A stretch of DNA of 64,000 nt, from positions 11,112,001 to 11,176,000 of the forward strand of contig NC_063152.1 in NCBI RefSeq assembly GCF_020921035.1. The letters run 5' to 3'. This document shows positions 27,440 to 39,900 of the stretch, one piece after another. Position 1 is the first letter of the stretch. Each line of letters starts with the position of its first letter. The notes under the pieces were generated by a model that was not told the origin of the DNA, ran no database searches, and worked only from the letters and a program-made list of their open reading frames with translations. Position numbers and translations under genes: made by a program. Source of the stretch: Rhodamnia argentea (taxonomy: Eukaryota; Streptophyta; Magnoliopsida; Myrtales; Myrtaceae).

Positions 27440-27545
27440 TAGAGGTGAGCATGGTTCCACAGCAGAACCGAGAATGAGACCGGACTGACATTACAATTGG
27501 TCCGTTCCCCGTTCCTAATTTCGAGCCTAATATTCCTTGTATAAC
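27440..27545. repeat. GGTTCC-rich repeat family C, fragment
   Basis: It begins 'agaggtgagcatggttccac' and contains repeated ggttcc/ggaacc-type words (gttccccgttcctaatttcg). Similar starts (ggggtgagca, ggggtggcaa) occur at 31190 and 61488. Confidence 0.4.
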
Positions 27546-29015
27546 TCTTGTTTAGCTTAATCATCAATACCCCAATATATAGCAAACTCAAAATCACTTC
27601 AACCTCTAAATTTTCCAGTGATGTACGTGGTTGACATCAACGCATAATAACGACATAGCACTAAACAATAGATAATTCGGTCATATCAAAGGGTCAACAC
27701 AATATATTATCCCGAAAAACATCTCATGAAGTTTAAATTTGCGTCAAATCCTTCCCATCCTACAATAATTTGAGTTTGTTTCCAAAAGTAATTCAAATCA
27801 TACTTTCTCTTCTTGTGTTATTTTCTCCCAATTTTGGCATACACATTATGCGAGCCCTTTCGTGATATTATAGACTATTGAAAAGGGTATTTTGATCGTA
27901 ATTTCTTATGATAATTGACATCATCCGAGCTTTTCCTAAGGTAATGTTTTCTAACCCTCTCTCTACCCAATCAATTGCGAGACATGCATTTTCCAAAGAG
28001 CACGAAATTTAGATTAATCAACAGACCACGTGCATATTATCCAATAAAATAGAATTAACTGACCAGTGCATCTATCTTTTTTTTTAACCCCGAACAACTA
28101 TACTATGCTTAAAGAGGTAGGAATTAGCCACCGGCGGCTTTGACTCAAGGCTTCTGACCAGGAAAGGCCGGTCTGTTTTCTCAAATAGCTAAACCTGCCG
28201 GTCCAAGTAAACAAAATCAAAAGTCGAACTTAGGATCATGAAATGTTAAGTCAAGATACTAAATGACATCATCATGCATGTTGGATTTTAAATCTTCATC
28301 AACTATACCTAAAAAAAACCAATCGACATAGGGTTTCTTTGGATATGGTTCACTTGCCCCTTTGTGTGACCAATCAGCTCTAGTCAAATGACTTTATTCA
28401 GCATGTGATGCATTGAATCTCTTTCCTTTTTTTTTTTTATGATAAAAAATATTGAAATTCCTTTTTTTCTTTTTTTGTTCCCCTTTTGTCTCTTCCTTTT
28501 CGGTTTGTCCGGAGGAAGAAGAGGAATCAACTTGAAATCACAAACGTCACTGTTGATTTTATACATGTATCATTGATATTAATGATGAAGCTGAATGATC
28601 TATCCTTTTTTTTCTTTGCCTCTAGGATTGGCTACACGATAAAGAGAAAATGAGACGAACTTTCCCTAGCTAATCCTTGGCATGTACCATTAGCAAAGGG
28701 TGTTTTTCAGGAGAGTTGTTATGATCCTTTCGTCATCCTGTCTTTTGTTCATGGGAAGCTCCTAAACTAACAAAAATGGAGGTTACCGAGTCATTTGGCA
28801 AGACGCCATAAAACTAGGGCGGGGCAGGGCAGGCCAGGGATGGAGGGAGACTGAGGTCAGGGTGTGTTCTCGGGACCGCCTTCGGGTGTCCGATCTGAGC
28901 CCAACAGCGACACCAACACGAGCGCCCACGCATAATTCAGCACATTAGAGCCAAATTCTTAAATATGACATTAAATTTGACATGTCAAAAATATTGAAGA
29001 GATGTCTAAAGTTAA
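27546..29015. other. Gene-free AT-rich region
   Basis: Only short, low-complexity ORFs. A segment at 28085-28215 (gaattagccaccggcggctt) has the look of a dispersed repeat but its ends cannot be placed. Nothing else is recognised. Confidence 0.4.
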
Positions 29016-29125
29016 TGCTTCGTTTGTTTCACGGAAAATAACTTTCAGAAAAATAAAATCGGATTTTCTGCGTTTGGTTTATAGAAAACATCTAGTCAAG
29101 GAAAAAATTTCATCCAATTAAAAAA

Positions 29126-30372
29126 GGGCAGCGCTACTTTCACTCCAATTTTGGCTGTAACACTCCTCAAAATGGTATTTTCACATTTTGTCCATTGGTC
29201 TCGTATGCTTTGGTCAAATTTTCCTCTATTTTTGCTTTTCTATTCATTTTCTTTTCTTGTAGGTCTCAAGTTACTCCTTCTCTCCTTTTTCTTCTATTTT
29301 ATGCGGAATCTTGGACAAGGAAACTCTAGCTTCCACCTCAATTCCCATTCATTTTCTTCTTCTCTTCATAATCGGGATCATCAGTCAGTAACTCAAACCG
29401 ATAAATCAGACACGTATTCCTCACGCCCAACCACAGGATATGATTTTTATGGTAACCAAGTCCACAGTGCAATTTCTTCGCCATCTCACCAATAATCACC
29501 ATGTCCTTATAGATCCCACACATCAAGGTTTCGTTCTTTGATCCGATCTCCTCAGTTGGAAGCTCCAAAACTGCTAATTTCACGGCCAACGGAGTTCCTC
29601 TTTTTCTAGTGTTTCTGCAACAACAATTGGTACGTAGCATCATCCACCTAATCCTTCGAAATGGCTATGTAGCAGTTTGATTCAGGCACTTCCACCCTCA
29701 GTTCGAAGGAGTTATCATTCAATCCCATAAAAATCTAAGTCCAATTGACAATCCGATTACGGCTACATTGAGCTTGCGTTGTGAACTCTTAGATCTAGAA
29801 CCTGACCACGTCATGCCGCCTCCATCGCGCATCTTCCTCATCATATTCATTTTTGTTCTCTCCTTCGTTTTGGTTGTCCAATTGACTATCACCTTCCCTC
29901 TCCCCTTCGCCTTGTTCATTTCCTCACGGTTACTATTCTCTTCATTCTCTTCCTCATCGGTATCGTCTTCACCCTTGTCCTCATCACACACGGGGGGACG
30001 TCCTCATCATGCGTTGCCCGCACGATCAACTGTCGATTTGGACAGCTGGCGCCTAACCTCATTGAGTGTTTGGAGCAACTTGCGTAGACGGTTTCCATAT
30101 AACTAGCGGTGGGCGGGACAGAAGTTTGCCGACCGTCAAGGCGTTATATGAGAGGTTGAGGCATTAAAGTTTCCCGTAACTATTGTCCAATGTTCAGCAG
30201 AAAAAGAAAAGGAAGGAGGAGGAACGTGGAACCGCAATAATAAAAAAGAAACAAATAAACAAAAAAAAGGAAGGGAAATTCGACCAAAGCATACGAGATA
30301 AATGGGCAAAATGGGAAAAAAATTATTTTTAGGAGTGTCAAAGCCAATACTGGAGTGGAAATAGTGCGACCC
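29126..30372. mobile_element. Non-autonomous transposon with about 100-bp terminal inverted repeats
   Basis: Left arm 29126-29224 and right arm 30274-30372 are inverted copies. Shared words include CACTCCA, ATTGGCT, ACACTCCT, ATTTTG and TCTCGTATGCTTTGGTC, and the ends start GGGC / GGGT. Both sides are A-rich, sharing TAAAAAA. Long TIRs are typical of Mutator-like elements. The 1-kb interior is not repeat-like in the window and keeps moderately long ORFs: 29338-29643 minus (101 codons), 29768-30106 plus (112 codons) and 29719-29991 minus (acidic, 90 codons). I recognise no protein domain. It might carry a captured gene fragment (Pack-MULE style), but that is inference. Confidence 0.6.
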
Positions 30373-30592
30373 TAAAAAAAATACTCAGTGGGGAAATGAT
30401 TTCCTCTTTTTAAAAAGAGGAATCATTTTCCCTCATATTTCCTCACTACACTCCTTGACCTTTCTTTTTTTAATTCTTTTCTTATTTTTCTTTTTTGATT
30501 TTATTAAAAAATTATATTTTTTTATTTTTCTTCTTTCTTCCTCTGCTTGTTGCTAACCACCGTAACGACCGATGACCAACCATAGAAGAGGG

Positions 30593-30683
30593 ACGAGCTT
30601 GCCCATGGCAAGGGAGCTCGAGCCTCACTTGAGGCCAACGAGCTTGCCCATGGTTAGAGAGCTCGAGCCTTGCTCAAGTCCGG
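30593..30683. repeat. 45-bp tandem repeat in GC-rich core
   Basis: The unit beginning acgagcttgcccatgg at 30593 repeats at 30638 with few changes, each followed by 'gagctcgagcct'. Surrounding sequence to 30830 continues with degenerate gagctcg/gaggcc words, like the cores of family A elements. Confidence 0.75.
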
Positions 30684-31189
30684 CGAGGAGAGGCTCGGTC
30701 TCACTCGAGGCCGATGAGCCTCAAGCTCTCTAGCCTTGGGCGAGCTCGTCCATAGCTAGTGGCCAATCGCCGGTCGTAGCTATGGTCAGCAATCTCGTCT
30801 CTCGCCTATGGCCAATCGTCAACGATCGGTAGAGGAAAAAAGAAAAGAAAAGAATAAAAAAATTCACATTGTTGTCGACAGTGTCATGTAGGAGGATCGA
30901 GTTCACATCAACAATTTTCAACCAAACTATGATATGAAAAATCAAATGATATTTTTTTACCAAACAATGGAAAATGTTTTTCAATTCATTTTCAAGTCTC
31001 AGCCGAACTTTTCCGAAAATATTTTAAAAAAAGGTCATATTTTTCGCAAAATAAAAGGAGCCTAAAAGGAAAAATTTTTCCTCAAGAGAATTCTTGAACT
31101 TTCAACTGATTTTGACAAAGTATTGCCTCACAAAATTTGCCTCACGAGGAAATAGGTGGGGCCATATTAGCTCTCCCTATGCCATGAAT

Positions 31190-31345
31190 TAGGGGTGAGC
31201 AACGTGGAACTTGAAACTAGTCCTGTTCCATGTTTTAGAGTATGTACGGTAAGTTCTAGGATCTAAAAATTGGGGAATCGGTTCAAATGAGCGGGTTCCA
31301 AGTTCTAGGTAGGTGGAATTTGAAACTTAGAACCTCAAATAAGTT
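31190..31345. repeat. GGTTCC-rich repeat family C
   Basis: Begins 'aggggtgagcaacgtggaac' and has several ggttcc/ttccaag/ggaatt words. The phrase 'ttttagagtatgtacggtaa' recurs with small changes at 31686, so the repeat extends or is duplicated there. Confidence 0.45.
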
Positions 31346-32149
31346 GTTGTTTTTCTTGGTATATATCTTCATGTTATCTTGCGGTATTTCATAACGTCCA
31401 ATGATGAATATATAATCTAAAACCATCAGTTTTTTTTATCAAATAGAACCACTAGTCTAAGCTTCCATTTCTAGCGATATTTATGATTTAGACTTTTTTT
31501 TTTGTCGAATATGATTCAGACTTTACTTTGTTAATAATTCATATTTATTTGTATGTTTAAATATGAATCGCGATCAATAGATTACAGCAACAAGTGGTGG
31601 CAATTAAAAGTGATGATTCATTGCAATCAATCAATTAAGAATACATGTGGAACTTAAGTAGACTTGTAACATGGTTGGTTTTAAGTTTTAGAGTATGCAT
31701 GGTAGGTTCCAATTACAAAAAATAAGAAACCTATTTTCATAGGTAGATTCTAGATTCCGGATAGAATATTTACAGAAACTGGAATAGTTTACCTCTGTCG
31801 TGAATCCGTTCAATGTACATTTAAGGAAAAAAATGTAGATTTTTTATTATGTTTTATTTATGATATTATTGATGAAAGTACGAAATAAGAATAACAATAA
31901 AAAAATCGTAAGTGCAATCTCTTTTCTTAAAAGCCTTCCTCTTATAAATGATGCAAGCTTGGGAATTCCTCTAGGTAAATAATTTGGGACGATTATTTCC
32001 TATATGCTTGATCTTCACTTCACATTGTCCGAGGTTGACTAATTTGTAAAGGTTAGAGCTTCTTTGCCTTTATAAGGCGCACCGCCAAACTATCAGCATC
32101 GTTAAACGAAATGGGCATCATTGACTGGTATGTTTGTAAAAAGTATCTT
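31346..32149. other. AT-rich region without genes
   Basis: Nothing coding. It contains a second partial copy of the family C phrase near 31680-31800. Confidence 0.4.
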
Positions 32150-32640
32150 AAATATATTGTATAACGTTTAATTTAGTCCTAAATATTTTAATTCGATTTA
32201 TTGGGTCCTATATCTTTTGTTTGTTTGCTAGTATAGTCATCCCGATCATAAATGCTAATTGTCCTACGTGGCATGGCCGATATCGGCATCAACAATATTT
32301 ATAATTTTTTATTTTCTGAATTTTTATTTATTTTCTTGTTAACTCTGAGCCGACGAGAGTCGTCGCCGACCCAATTTGAAAAAAATAAGAGATAAAATAA
32401 TAATAAAAATAATAAAAGAAAAAGGAAATTAAATGAAAATTGTAAAAAGTGTCCATATCAGTTGGATGTGCCATGTAGAAATGGCGGCGTAGACGTTAGC
32501 GAATTCCTACTAAAATTGACCGAAATGATTACATTAGCAAATTGTCAAATGATTTAGAACTAAAATGCCCAAATTAAAAATGCTAGAACTGAATCGATCA
32601 TCGTACAATAGATTTAGGATTTTTTTAGTAATTATTACGT
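32150..32640. repeat. Fold-back repeat family A, copy 4
   Basis: Left arm 'aatttagtcctaaatatttt', inner 'cctacgtggcatggccgata', core 'gagccgacgagagtcgtcgc' (itself partly palindromic), right arm 'gtgccatgtagaaatggcgg' and terminal 'tagatttaggattttttta'. The arms are complementary over most of their length. Confidence 0.7.
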
Positions 32641-33928
32641 GACCTTCAAACTTCAGCGGCAAGATTCACAAACCGTTCATACATACACCAAGGTCTAATC
32701 AGGAAGACCAAGTTCACTGGCAAACTGGTGAGAATAGTCACATGGCCGTCGGCAAACTGGTGGAATGTTAGCTCAAACGGTCCAACTAAATTTTAGCATG
32801 CTGAGTATTGTTGTCTCCTTTTAATAATCAAAATGGTTGAAGACCAAGGTTTAACAAGGGGGGAGGCGGCTAGCAAAATCTTCTTCGAGATCCTCCATTG
32901 TTAAACAGTTTCTCTTTGGCCTCTATTAAACGTCACTTGTACCTTACCCCTACTTACTCCCCATCTCGTATGACGACCACCGATTCAGCATATCAAGCAT
33001 CAACTCACGCTTTCATTCGACAAACATTATAGAAAATGGCATAAGTTTTAGATTGATCCTATAATCTGTGGTACCATATCCGATGTGCTGACGTGCTGAC
33101 TGGAAAACACTGGAGTCATGCTTCTCAATGAGCGGGCAGGGGTTCGGAGGACGTGGGTTGTAGAGAGAAGCGCCATCGGGATGCCGGAGGGCTTTTACAA
33201 TTTGAATACGTATTTTATGAGTAGTTTGGGTTTAGGTCCATGGGGGTGTAGAGAGCAGCACTTACGAGACGTCAAAGGGCTTTTATAGCTTAAGCCAATA
33301 TTTAATTGGTAGTTTGAGCTTGAGCGTATAAATATTTATTGTTAAACATGTAACATTTTTCTTTTGCAATTGAGAGTTGTAGCAGAAATGTGGAATGTGT
33401 TAATTACAGTAAAATCTTTTGTTTAATGTGACCCTAATTTAAGGGCGAGCCATGATAAACATTACGTCTCGATATCTTTTTCCCTCATTTACTCTCCATT
33501 TTATGTGTCAACTTGGCCCGTCACATGATATAAATTACTAGTAACTTCATATATGCATGCTTCTCTATTGTAAGTTTTATAAAAATTTTGTGGTTGGAAG
33601 TGACTATTGAGTTTTCTTAATTAATAGTAACAAAATATATTAAACATATGGTTTAGGCAAACTCTCAGGGTCATGCTAAGTAATTATTTACGGACTAAAT
33701 AAACAATGAAAAAACGTGGGTGAACGTGCGCCTTCCCTTGACTTGTTAAATATGGTTATGTCCAATCCCACGAAATTTTTTTATGATTTTAGTACATCAC
33801 GTACTGATAGTTGAATTTCCTCTCTTTAATACCACCCGAATAAGTCTGAATCTTCTTCAAGCTCTGACCTTTCCCTCCCATCCGAGCAACAAGCATCAAC
33901 CGAGCGTTCTCTCTGTCCCACCACAAAC
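32641..33928. other. Upstream region of intact NCL copy 2
   Basis: No gene. Imperfect repeats at 33187-33325 (gggcttttacaatttgaata / gggcttttatagcttaagcc, each followed by 'gtagtttg.gttt') resemble sequence just before the truncated copy at 22885-22920. A pyrimidine-rich 5' UTR precedes the ATG; no clear canonical TATA box. Confidence 0.45.
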
Positions 33929-36900
33929 ATGAGGCTCGCATTCTTCATGCTTCTGGTCATAATAACCCGGTCGGCGAATAGCCGGTCCATCCGAGGAAGC
34001 TTTGACGCCGTCTCCGACGGCATGGATGGGACCAACGGCACATCCTCGGCCCTTGGCCTCACCACGACGACCGTGACGTGCGAGCCGACTTACGGGTTCT
34101 TGCCGTGCACGACGGAGCTGTGGGGGGAGCTGTTCCTCATAGTGGTGTACGAGTACTTGCTAGCTCTGGCGAGCAGTTGGGTATCTTCCGGGTCGGAGCT
34201 CTTCTTCCGCATGTTCGGGACTGGACTCTTCGGGGCCTCCTTGTTCCAAATGCTTGGAACCTTCCCTCAAGTCATCATAATGCTTGGTCAGAAACCCTAA
34301 TTCTTGATCTCTTTCGCTCGTAATTTTGACCTTATTTCTCTTGCTTTGATCTAATATTTGCCAAATCATCCACTCGGTGGGTTGTGTTCATAGGGTACTA
34401 GGGGAATTTTACAATTTTATCTTTAGTTTGCGATTAGAGTGAAATTCCAAAACCGTGTTCAGACAACATGTTCAAGAAAGAAAAATGTCCTTGCAATGGT
34501 TGTTGTTTGGGAAAAAAAAAGGGCAGCACTTCTAGGCAAACTAAGCCAATCCTCTATCAAACTATCCCCTGAAACTACGCAGACTTAATCCAACAACAAC
34601 CAACAATATATATCCAACAAAAACCTCAAGACATGTAAGTATGATAGAGGAATGATAATGAGACAACACACTGATGTTTACGTGGAAAATCCAAAACGGG
34701 AAAAACCACGGACGATCCAAAAAACTTGTACTAATCATCAAGAATAGTACGTTGATAAGAGGGTTTTTTTCTAGTCATACACTAGAAGTTCAACACCAAT
34801 ATTAAAAAAGCATTTCCCCGCCACAAAAGTAGAACAATATAAAAATGGGGCAATAAAACCCTAATCACGATTGGAGAATTCGAAAATGAATCTTAACTAA
34901 GGAAACCGATCAACTCGTAGATCTCAGCCTCACGAACAACATATCAAAATTTGAACCAATTCTGTTAATGTTTCGCCTTCGAATCAGGACTTCAAAGTTG
35001 TGCCCATTTTCTTTCTCTTCTTCTCTCTCTCGGTGGCCGAGAGCCTCCCCTGTTTTACTCTCTCACTCGGCTACTGAGTACTGACCTCCCACCCCCACCC
35101 CCCACCCCACAAAGACAGCCCTCTCTTCTCTTTCTTTTTGCAATATTTTGTCTTTTTCTACTTTTCTTGACTTTTTGACTTTTTAATTCTTTTGCTTTTC
35201 TTTATTTGCTGCTGGGCCTCACAAGGAGGCGGACCCAGCCAACAGTTATGTTCTTTATTTTCCAACCCAAAATGAGAATCAAACTTCCAAAGAGACACTA
35301 ATACCTCTTAAGCTTTTAGTTCTTATCTATTAGTGATTTAAATTATTCTAATTATACCTAACATGGAAAAAAGTATTCAAAAAGTCCCAAAACCTTTTGT
35401 AATTATGTTAATTCAGCCTTAAACGTTCAATTATGCCGATTTAGTCTTAAATATTTTGTATTTATACCAATTTAACTCTCACCCAGAGCCAATGAGGGCC
35501 TTGTGTTGGTCACGATGCCCCTTACCGAGAGCTAAATGGACTCAATTGATAAAAATACAAAAGTTTTAGGGCTAAGTTAATACAATTGAAATGTTTATAA
35601 CTAAATTGATACTAATGTAAAATGTTCGATATTTTTTGGACACTTTTTCCCTTATCACGTGGTATATATCTTTTTGGATGTTGACGCTGTAATTATTAAA
35701 TACTTAAGTCACCGTACGCTAGATACCCATCTGCATATCTAACTGTCAAGTCACATCCTCAAATCTCTCTCTAGAGGGGACATTTTCAAAGCAACTAAGG
35801 CACACGTTGGGTCACAATGGACTCTTAAAAGAGTTCACCGACTTTGTGGATTCTTCCATGACATTTTTTTCTCCATTCGATATACGGGGAGGTTCGTGCG
35901 TCAATTTTCTCATGTTCTGACTAGATGTGGCCGGTTCCGGTTCCTAAAAAAGGTGGAATCACGGGTTCCGGGCCGGTTCCGGTTCCGGTTTGGAACCGCC
36001 AATTCCTAGGCCTAAATTGCTCTTTTCCCCCAAGCCTGTTTTTTTTTTTTAAGGGGTTGGAACCGGCCTGGAACCGGTGGTTCCGGGCCTATTCCTAAAA
36101 TTTAGAAACCGAAATCAGCCCTTGAGGGCCGATTCCGGACCCACGGTTCCATTTGGCCATATGTAGTTCTGACCATTCAAAATATTCAAGCTCACTTTGT
36201 CCAACGCTGATTTCGTCAAATCATCAATCATTGTTTCCATGTTCCGATCGGTTGTGAGCACGTTGAGGGTATTGTTTAGTGTTTTATTTTTCCAATCCTC
36301 ATCCGTCGGTCCACGAACGTGGTTTTCACCTTTGTCCTACGCTCCTACCCAAGCCCCAATCAAGCACTTATGATCCATAATTGGGATTTTGCTTTCGTCT
36401 TGCTCTCCTTTTAGTATCAAGAGAAGTTATTAGTTTCCTGTCGCCTATCTTCGTGCTTTATTTTTGCCATTCTTAGCTTCCTCACCCTCTAAATCTATCA
36501 GAGATTATAAGAAAAATCGATTCTTATACGTATATCCATATCTAATCGCTAAGTTCAATTGATAGGTCCAAGTTAAATCATGTTAGATTAATCAATCTCG
36601 ATTATGTAGATAACTTATGGGTGGATTTGCATGAAAGCGTGATCGTACAAATTCTCCTTAGAGAGAATGAGCAGTCAATAGGCCACAAGAGTCGATAAGT
36701 CACAAAGTTCACCCCTCAAAGGCAAAACTGAATGGCTATTTTAACAATAGTATGTTCCTTGGAAATGTAACTATCAATCTCGCGCAGCCCAAATATTTCT
36801 TTATTCTTATACTACATATGTGTATTTTTTATTCATTTGCAAACATGGGTATCACCAGCAATTGTATTAAGTTAAGTTCGTAAGTGGTTGATGTCCAAAA

Positions 36901-39900
36901 GTTGTAACCTACCAATTAGGCAATTAGAGGCATAGTAGAAATATATATACCCTTGTCACAAAAAGCTAGCTTTTTTTTTTTTGTGCGAGTAATTATAGCA
37001 TACACTAGAGCTGTAAACAATTTTTTTTTCATAAGCAGTCTTATCCACCATCGATTGATGGTTAGCGATAGAACAAGTAGTTAAAACCCTCAAATCAAAT
37101 GTGCATTAGATCGCTTGTATAGAGCTTTCTTTATACTGCCCGTGTATATTCAAGTTATCTTTTTTGGGCATCATCATAAGGATTTATAGCTCACTCTAAC
37201 GGTATTAAAAGAAGTTACACAAATGGCTTTGTACATCATTGATTTGAGATAGTGGGTCAAAATCATATTTACTTAAGGAAGTTGCTAGCCTGACAGTTTG
37301 ATAATACTGTCGGTTATTTTTTACCACATAATCTCATAATCAATGAGTGTTTTATGCAAAACATAAGATGATGGTGTGTGAGTCTACAATTGAGAATGTA
37401 CTGGTCACGACGATCTTATCGGGAAATATTTCTCTTTAAGTAAAAGCCGAATAAGGTCGCTCACGTAAATTTCCTTTACGCTGGTGGTATATGGTCTATT
37501 TTGTACTTATCGCAAGAGCCGTGGTCGCTTCATGCTTTGGATTGGCAGATTACAAACATAGACATCACCCAAAATTCTACTCAGTTAAATTTGCAGATGG
37601 GCGATGTTCATAACTTATCAATTAAAGTCGTGTATAGATGGAAGTAAATTTCTTCCAACAATTTCTTCCAACTAGTGTTTTCGAAAAATATAACCCATAC
37701 TTGTTAATATATTCTATTATATCACTTGTAAGCTTCAAGATGAACCTTAAAACAACATAAACAGAATCAGAATTGGAAAAAGAAGAAAGAGAAAGAAAAG
37801 ATGACCAAGAAACAAAGGCCAATCTCAGTAACAGGGAATTTTGCAAGTTGTTGTGATTTATAAATCCAAAACTTGTTAATTTTTCCAGTATGGTAAATCC
37901 TATGGAGTCGCATCTCGCATGGATAACGTAGTCAACGCACGGGAACATTTGCTGTGTACTGCTTAATTTGCTGGCGTTTGCTAGGGACTAATCGGGACAC
38001 AGATCCATTTGATGCTGGACTTCGTCGACAATCATGGCCATCTAACACGAGTGTTCGTTAGCTGACTTAGTGGCCTCGATAAGGATTCTTGACCTTCGAA
38101 GCTCATCGTTCGCAAATTTTGCAAGTTTTTGCCTTGATGGAACGAAAAAAATGTCGGTCCAGTATATGTCCATAACATCACCCAGTAGCAATACAATAAC
38201 CATATGAATCATTCAGGCTGATGCTCTCATGTTACTATAAGGAGGTATTTTAATTAGGATGCAATCCTATAAATTTTTGGCGAGTAATTTCACCTTTTCT
38301 GCAAATATTCAAACACTTGTACATCCATTTAATAGCAAAAAATAATCAGCAAAACACAGCTTTATTCACAAACTCGAAAAACAATGCATCGATCCGGGCT
38401 AGATTTGACAACTGCGTGCTCGCTCTTAAGTCTATGACTAATCCAATATCTAATGATTGTGAATTATCTTCTATACGCATGTATAGCAAGTGCGGTAACA
38501 TCCAGCTCGGACACAATCGAGTCGATGGCGACAATGGGGATGGCCATGCTTGCTGGGTCGGCGATCTTCAGTCTCTCGCTGGTTTGGGGCTCCGTCATCG
38601 CTTTCGGTAGCCGTGATTTTTCCAGCTCTTCATCATCTTCGACATCAGTCAACCAATCCACCAAAACATCGATTAGTCTAACAGGTTCTCTTCTTCAATA
38701 TCATCTGTCCTTGCAATACATTTGAAGATCAGAGTTTCTTTCTTGTAATGAACACTTTATATTAGTGATAATTTGATGTTTTACCTGTTCTCATCCATAC
38801 TGATTTTGTAGGTTCCGGGGTTGAAACGGACACGGAGACTAAGTACATAGCCAGAATCATGTTTGTTTCCATGATTCCATTTCTCATTCTTCAATTGGCA
38901 AAAATCATCAATTCGACTACTGGGACACGAATAGTTGTTTTGATCAGTCTCATAATTACGGTCATCTACCTCATCATTTACTGCACTTATCAGGTAAATC
39001 GAAAATTCTGTGCTCTATTTAGATCCCTAGCTAGTCATTTCATGGCTAAAATCTTGGTGTATAACTCTAGAACATGGTTTAAAATGCTGAAAAAAGAAAT
39101 CTTGATGCAGGTATTTCAACCGTGGATCCAAAGGAAGAGGCTTGCATATATAACGCGATTATCAGGAGGAGAGAGCATAATAGAGAGTCTTCTTACCATC
39201 GACGGCAAGCCAAGTGAACTTCGTATCAAAGAGTAATTAATCTTCGTTTTCTCCTCTTTTATGGCGCAAACATTGAAATTGCTGAACTTCACTTGCCATT
39301 TCATCAACTTCTTTTGAAAAAATCTCTCGAATGTGTACTTTGCAGCCTCTTTCAAAAGATTGACCAGAACCAAGACTCGAAGGTGTCGAAAACAGAACTG
39401 TATGCATTCATGCTGGGGATACAGATCGAAGAAGCCGGTATGAGCACCGACGATTTCAGCGACGCTGTGATGAAGAAGTTCGACATTTCCCAAGATGAGG
39501 GGATAAGTGAATCCGAGTTCGTGCAAGGGCTTTGCAAATGGTTGGACGAGGACATGGAGTCTACAACTAATGGTGTTGCTCAAGGCCGGTCGTCGTCAAC
39601 GACATCTTCGAAAACGACGAGTAACAAATCGCAGGTACGGCACAAAATTTCATTTTTGGAATCCCTAGTTGTTCCCGAGGCGTGATTACAAAACAAAGGT
39701 CTTTGTAGTCTTACACAACAGAATTAGCTTTATGCCTAGATGACATTACTGGTCAATCTTACATTTCCATGATGCACATGAATTTTGCAGGGGACGTCAG
39801 ATGAGCAAGCGACCTTACTGTCTCAGGACAAGACAAGCAAACCCACAAACGAGCTTACTGTCTGGTGGAACTACACGAAAGCCGGTTTCTTGATAATCCT

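Larger units (their letters stand above)
29016..31062. mobile_element. Outer TIR element interrupted by a nested element
   Basis: The left end (tGCTtCgTTTgTTTcaCGgAAAAT) and the right end in reverse complement (gGCTcCtTTTaTTTtgCGaAAAAT) match at 18 of 24 positions, and TAA flanks both (29013-29015 and 31063-31065). It would be a PIF/Harbinger- or hAT-like MITE of about 800 bp that was later split by the element at 29126-30372. The right part (30382-31060) holds a palindrome cctctttttaaaaagagg (30408-30425) and a GC-rich tandem tract. Confidence 0.45.

Noticed and set aside
29719-29991. Acidic 90-codon ORF on the minus strand
   Set aside because: Its acidic run is the complement of a TC-rich tract. 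No domain; described only as interior of the transposon.
39230-39240. Apparent stop at the end of NCL exon 4 (aaagagtaa)
   Set aside because: The GT of gagtaatt is a donor in phase 2. Both intact copies share it and joining to exon 5 restores the frame, so it is not a premature stop.
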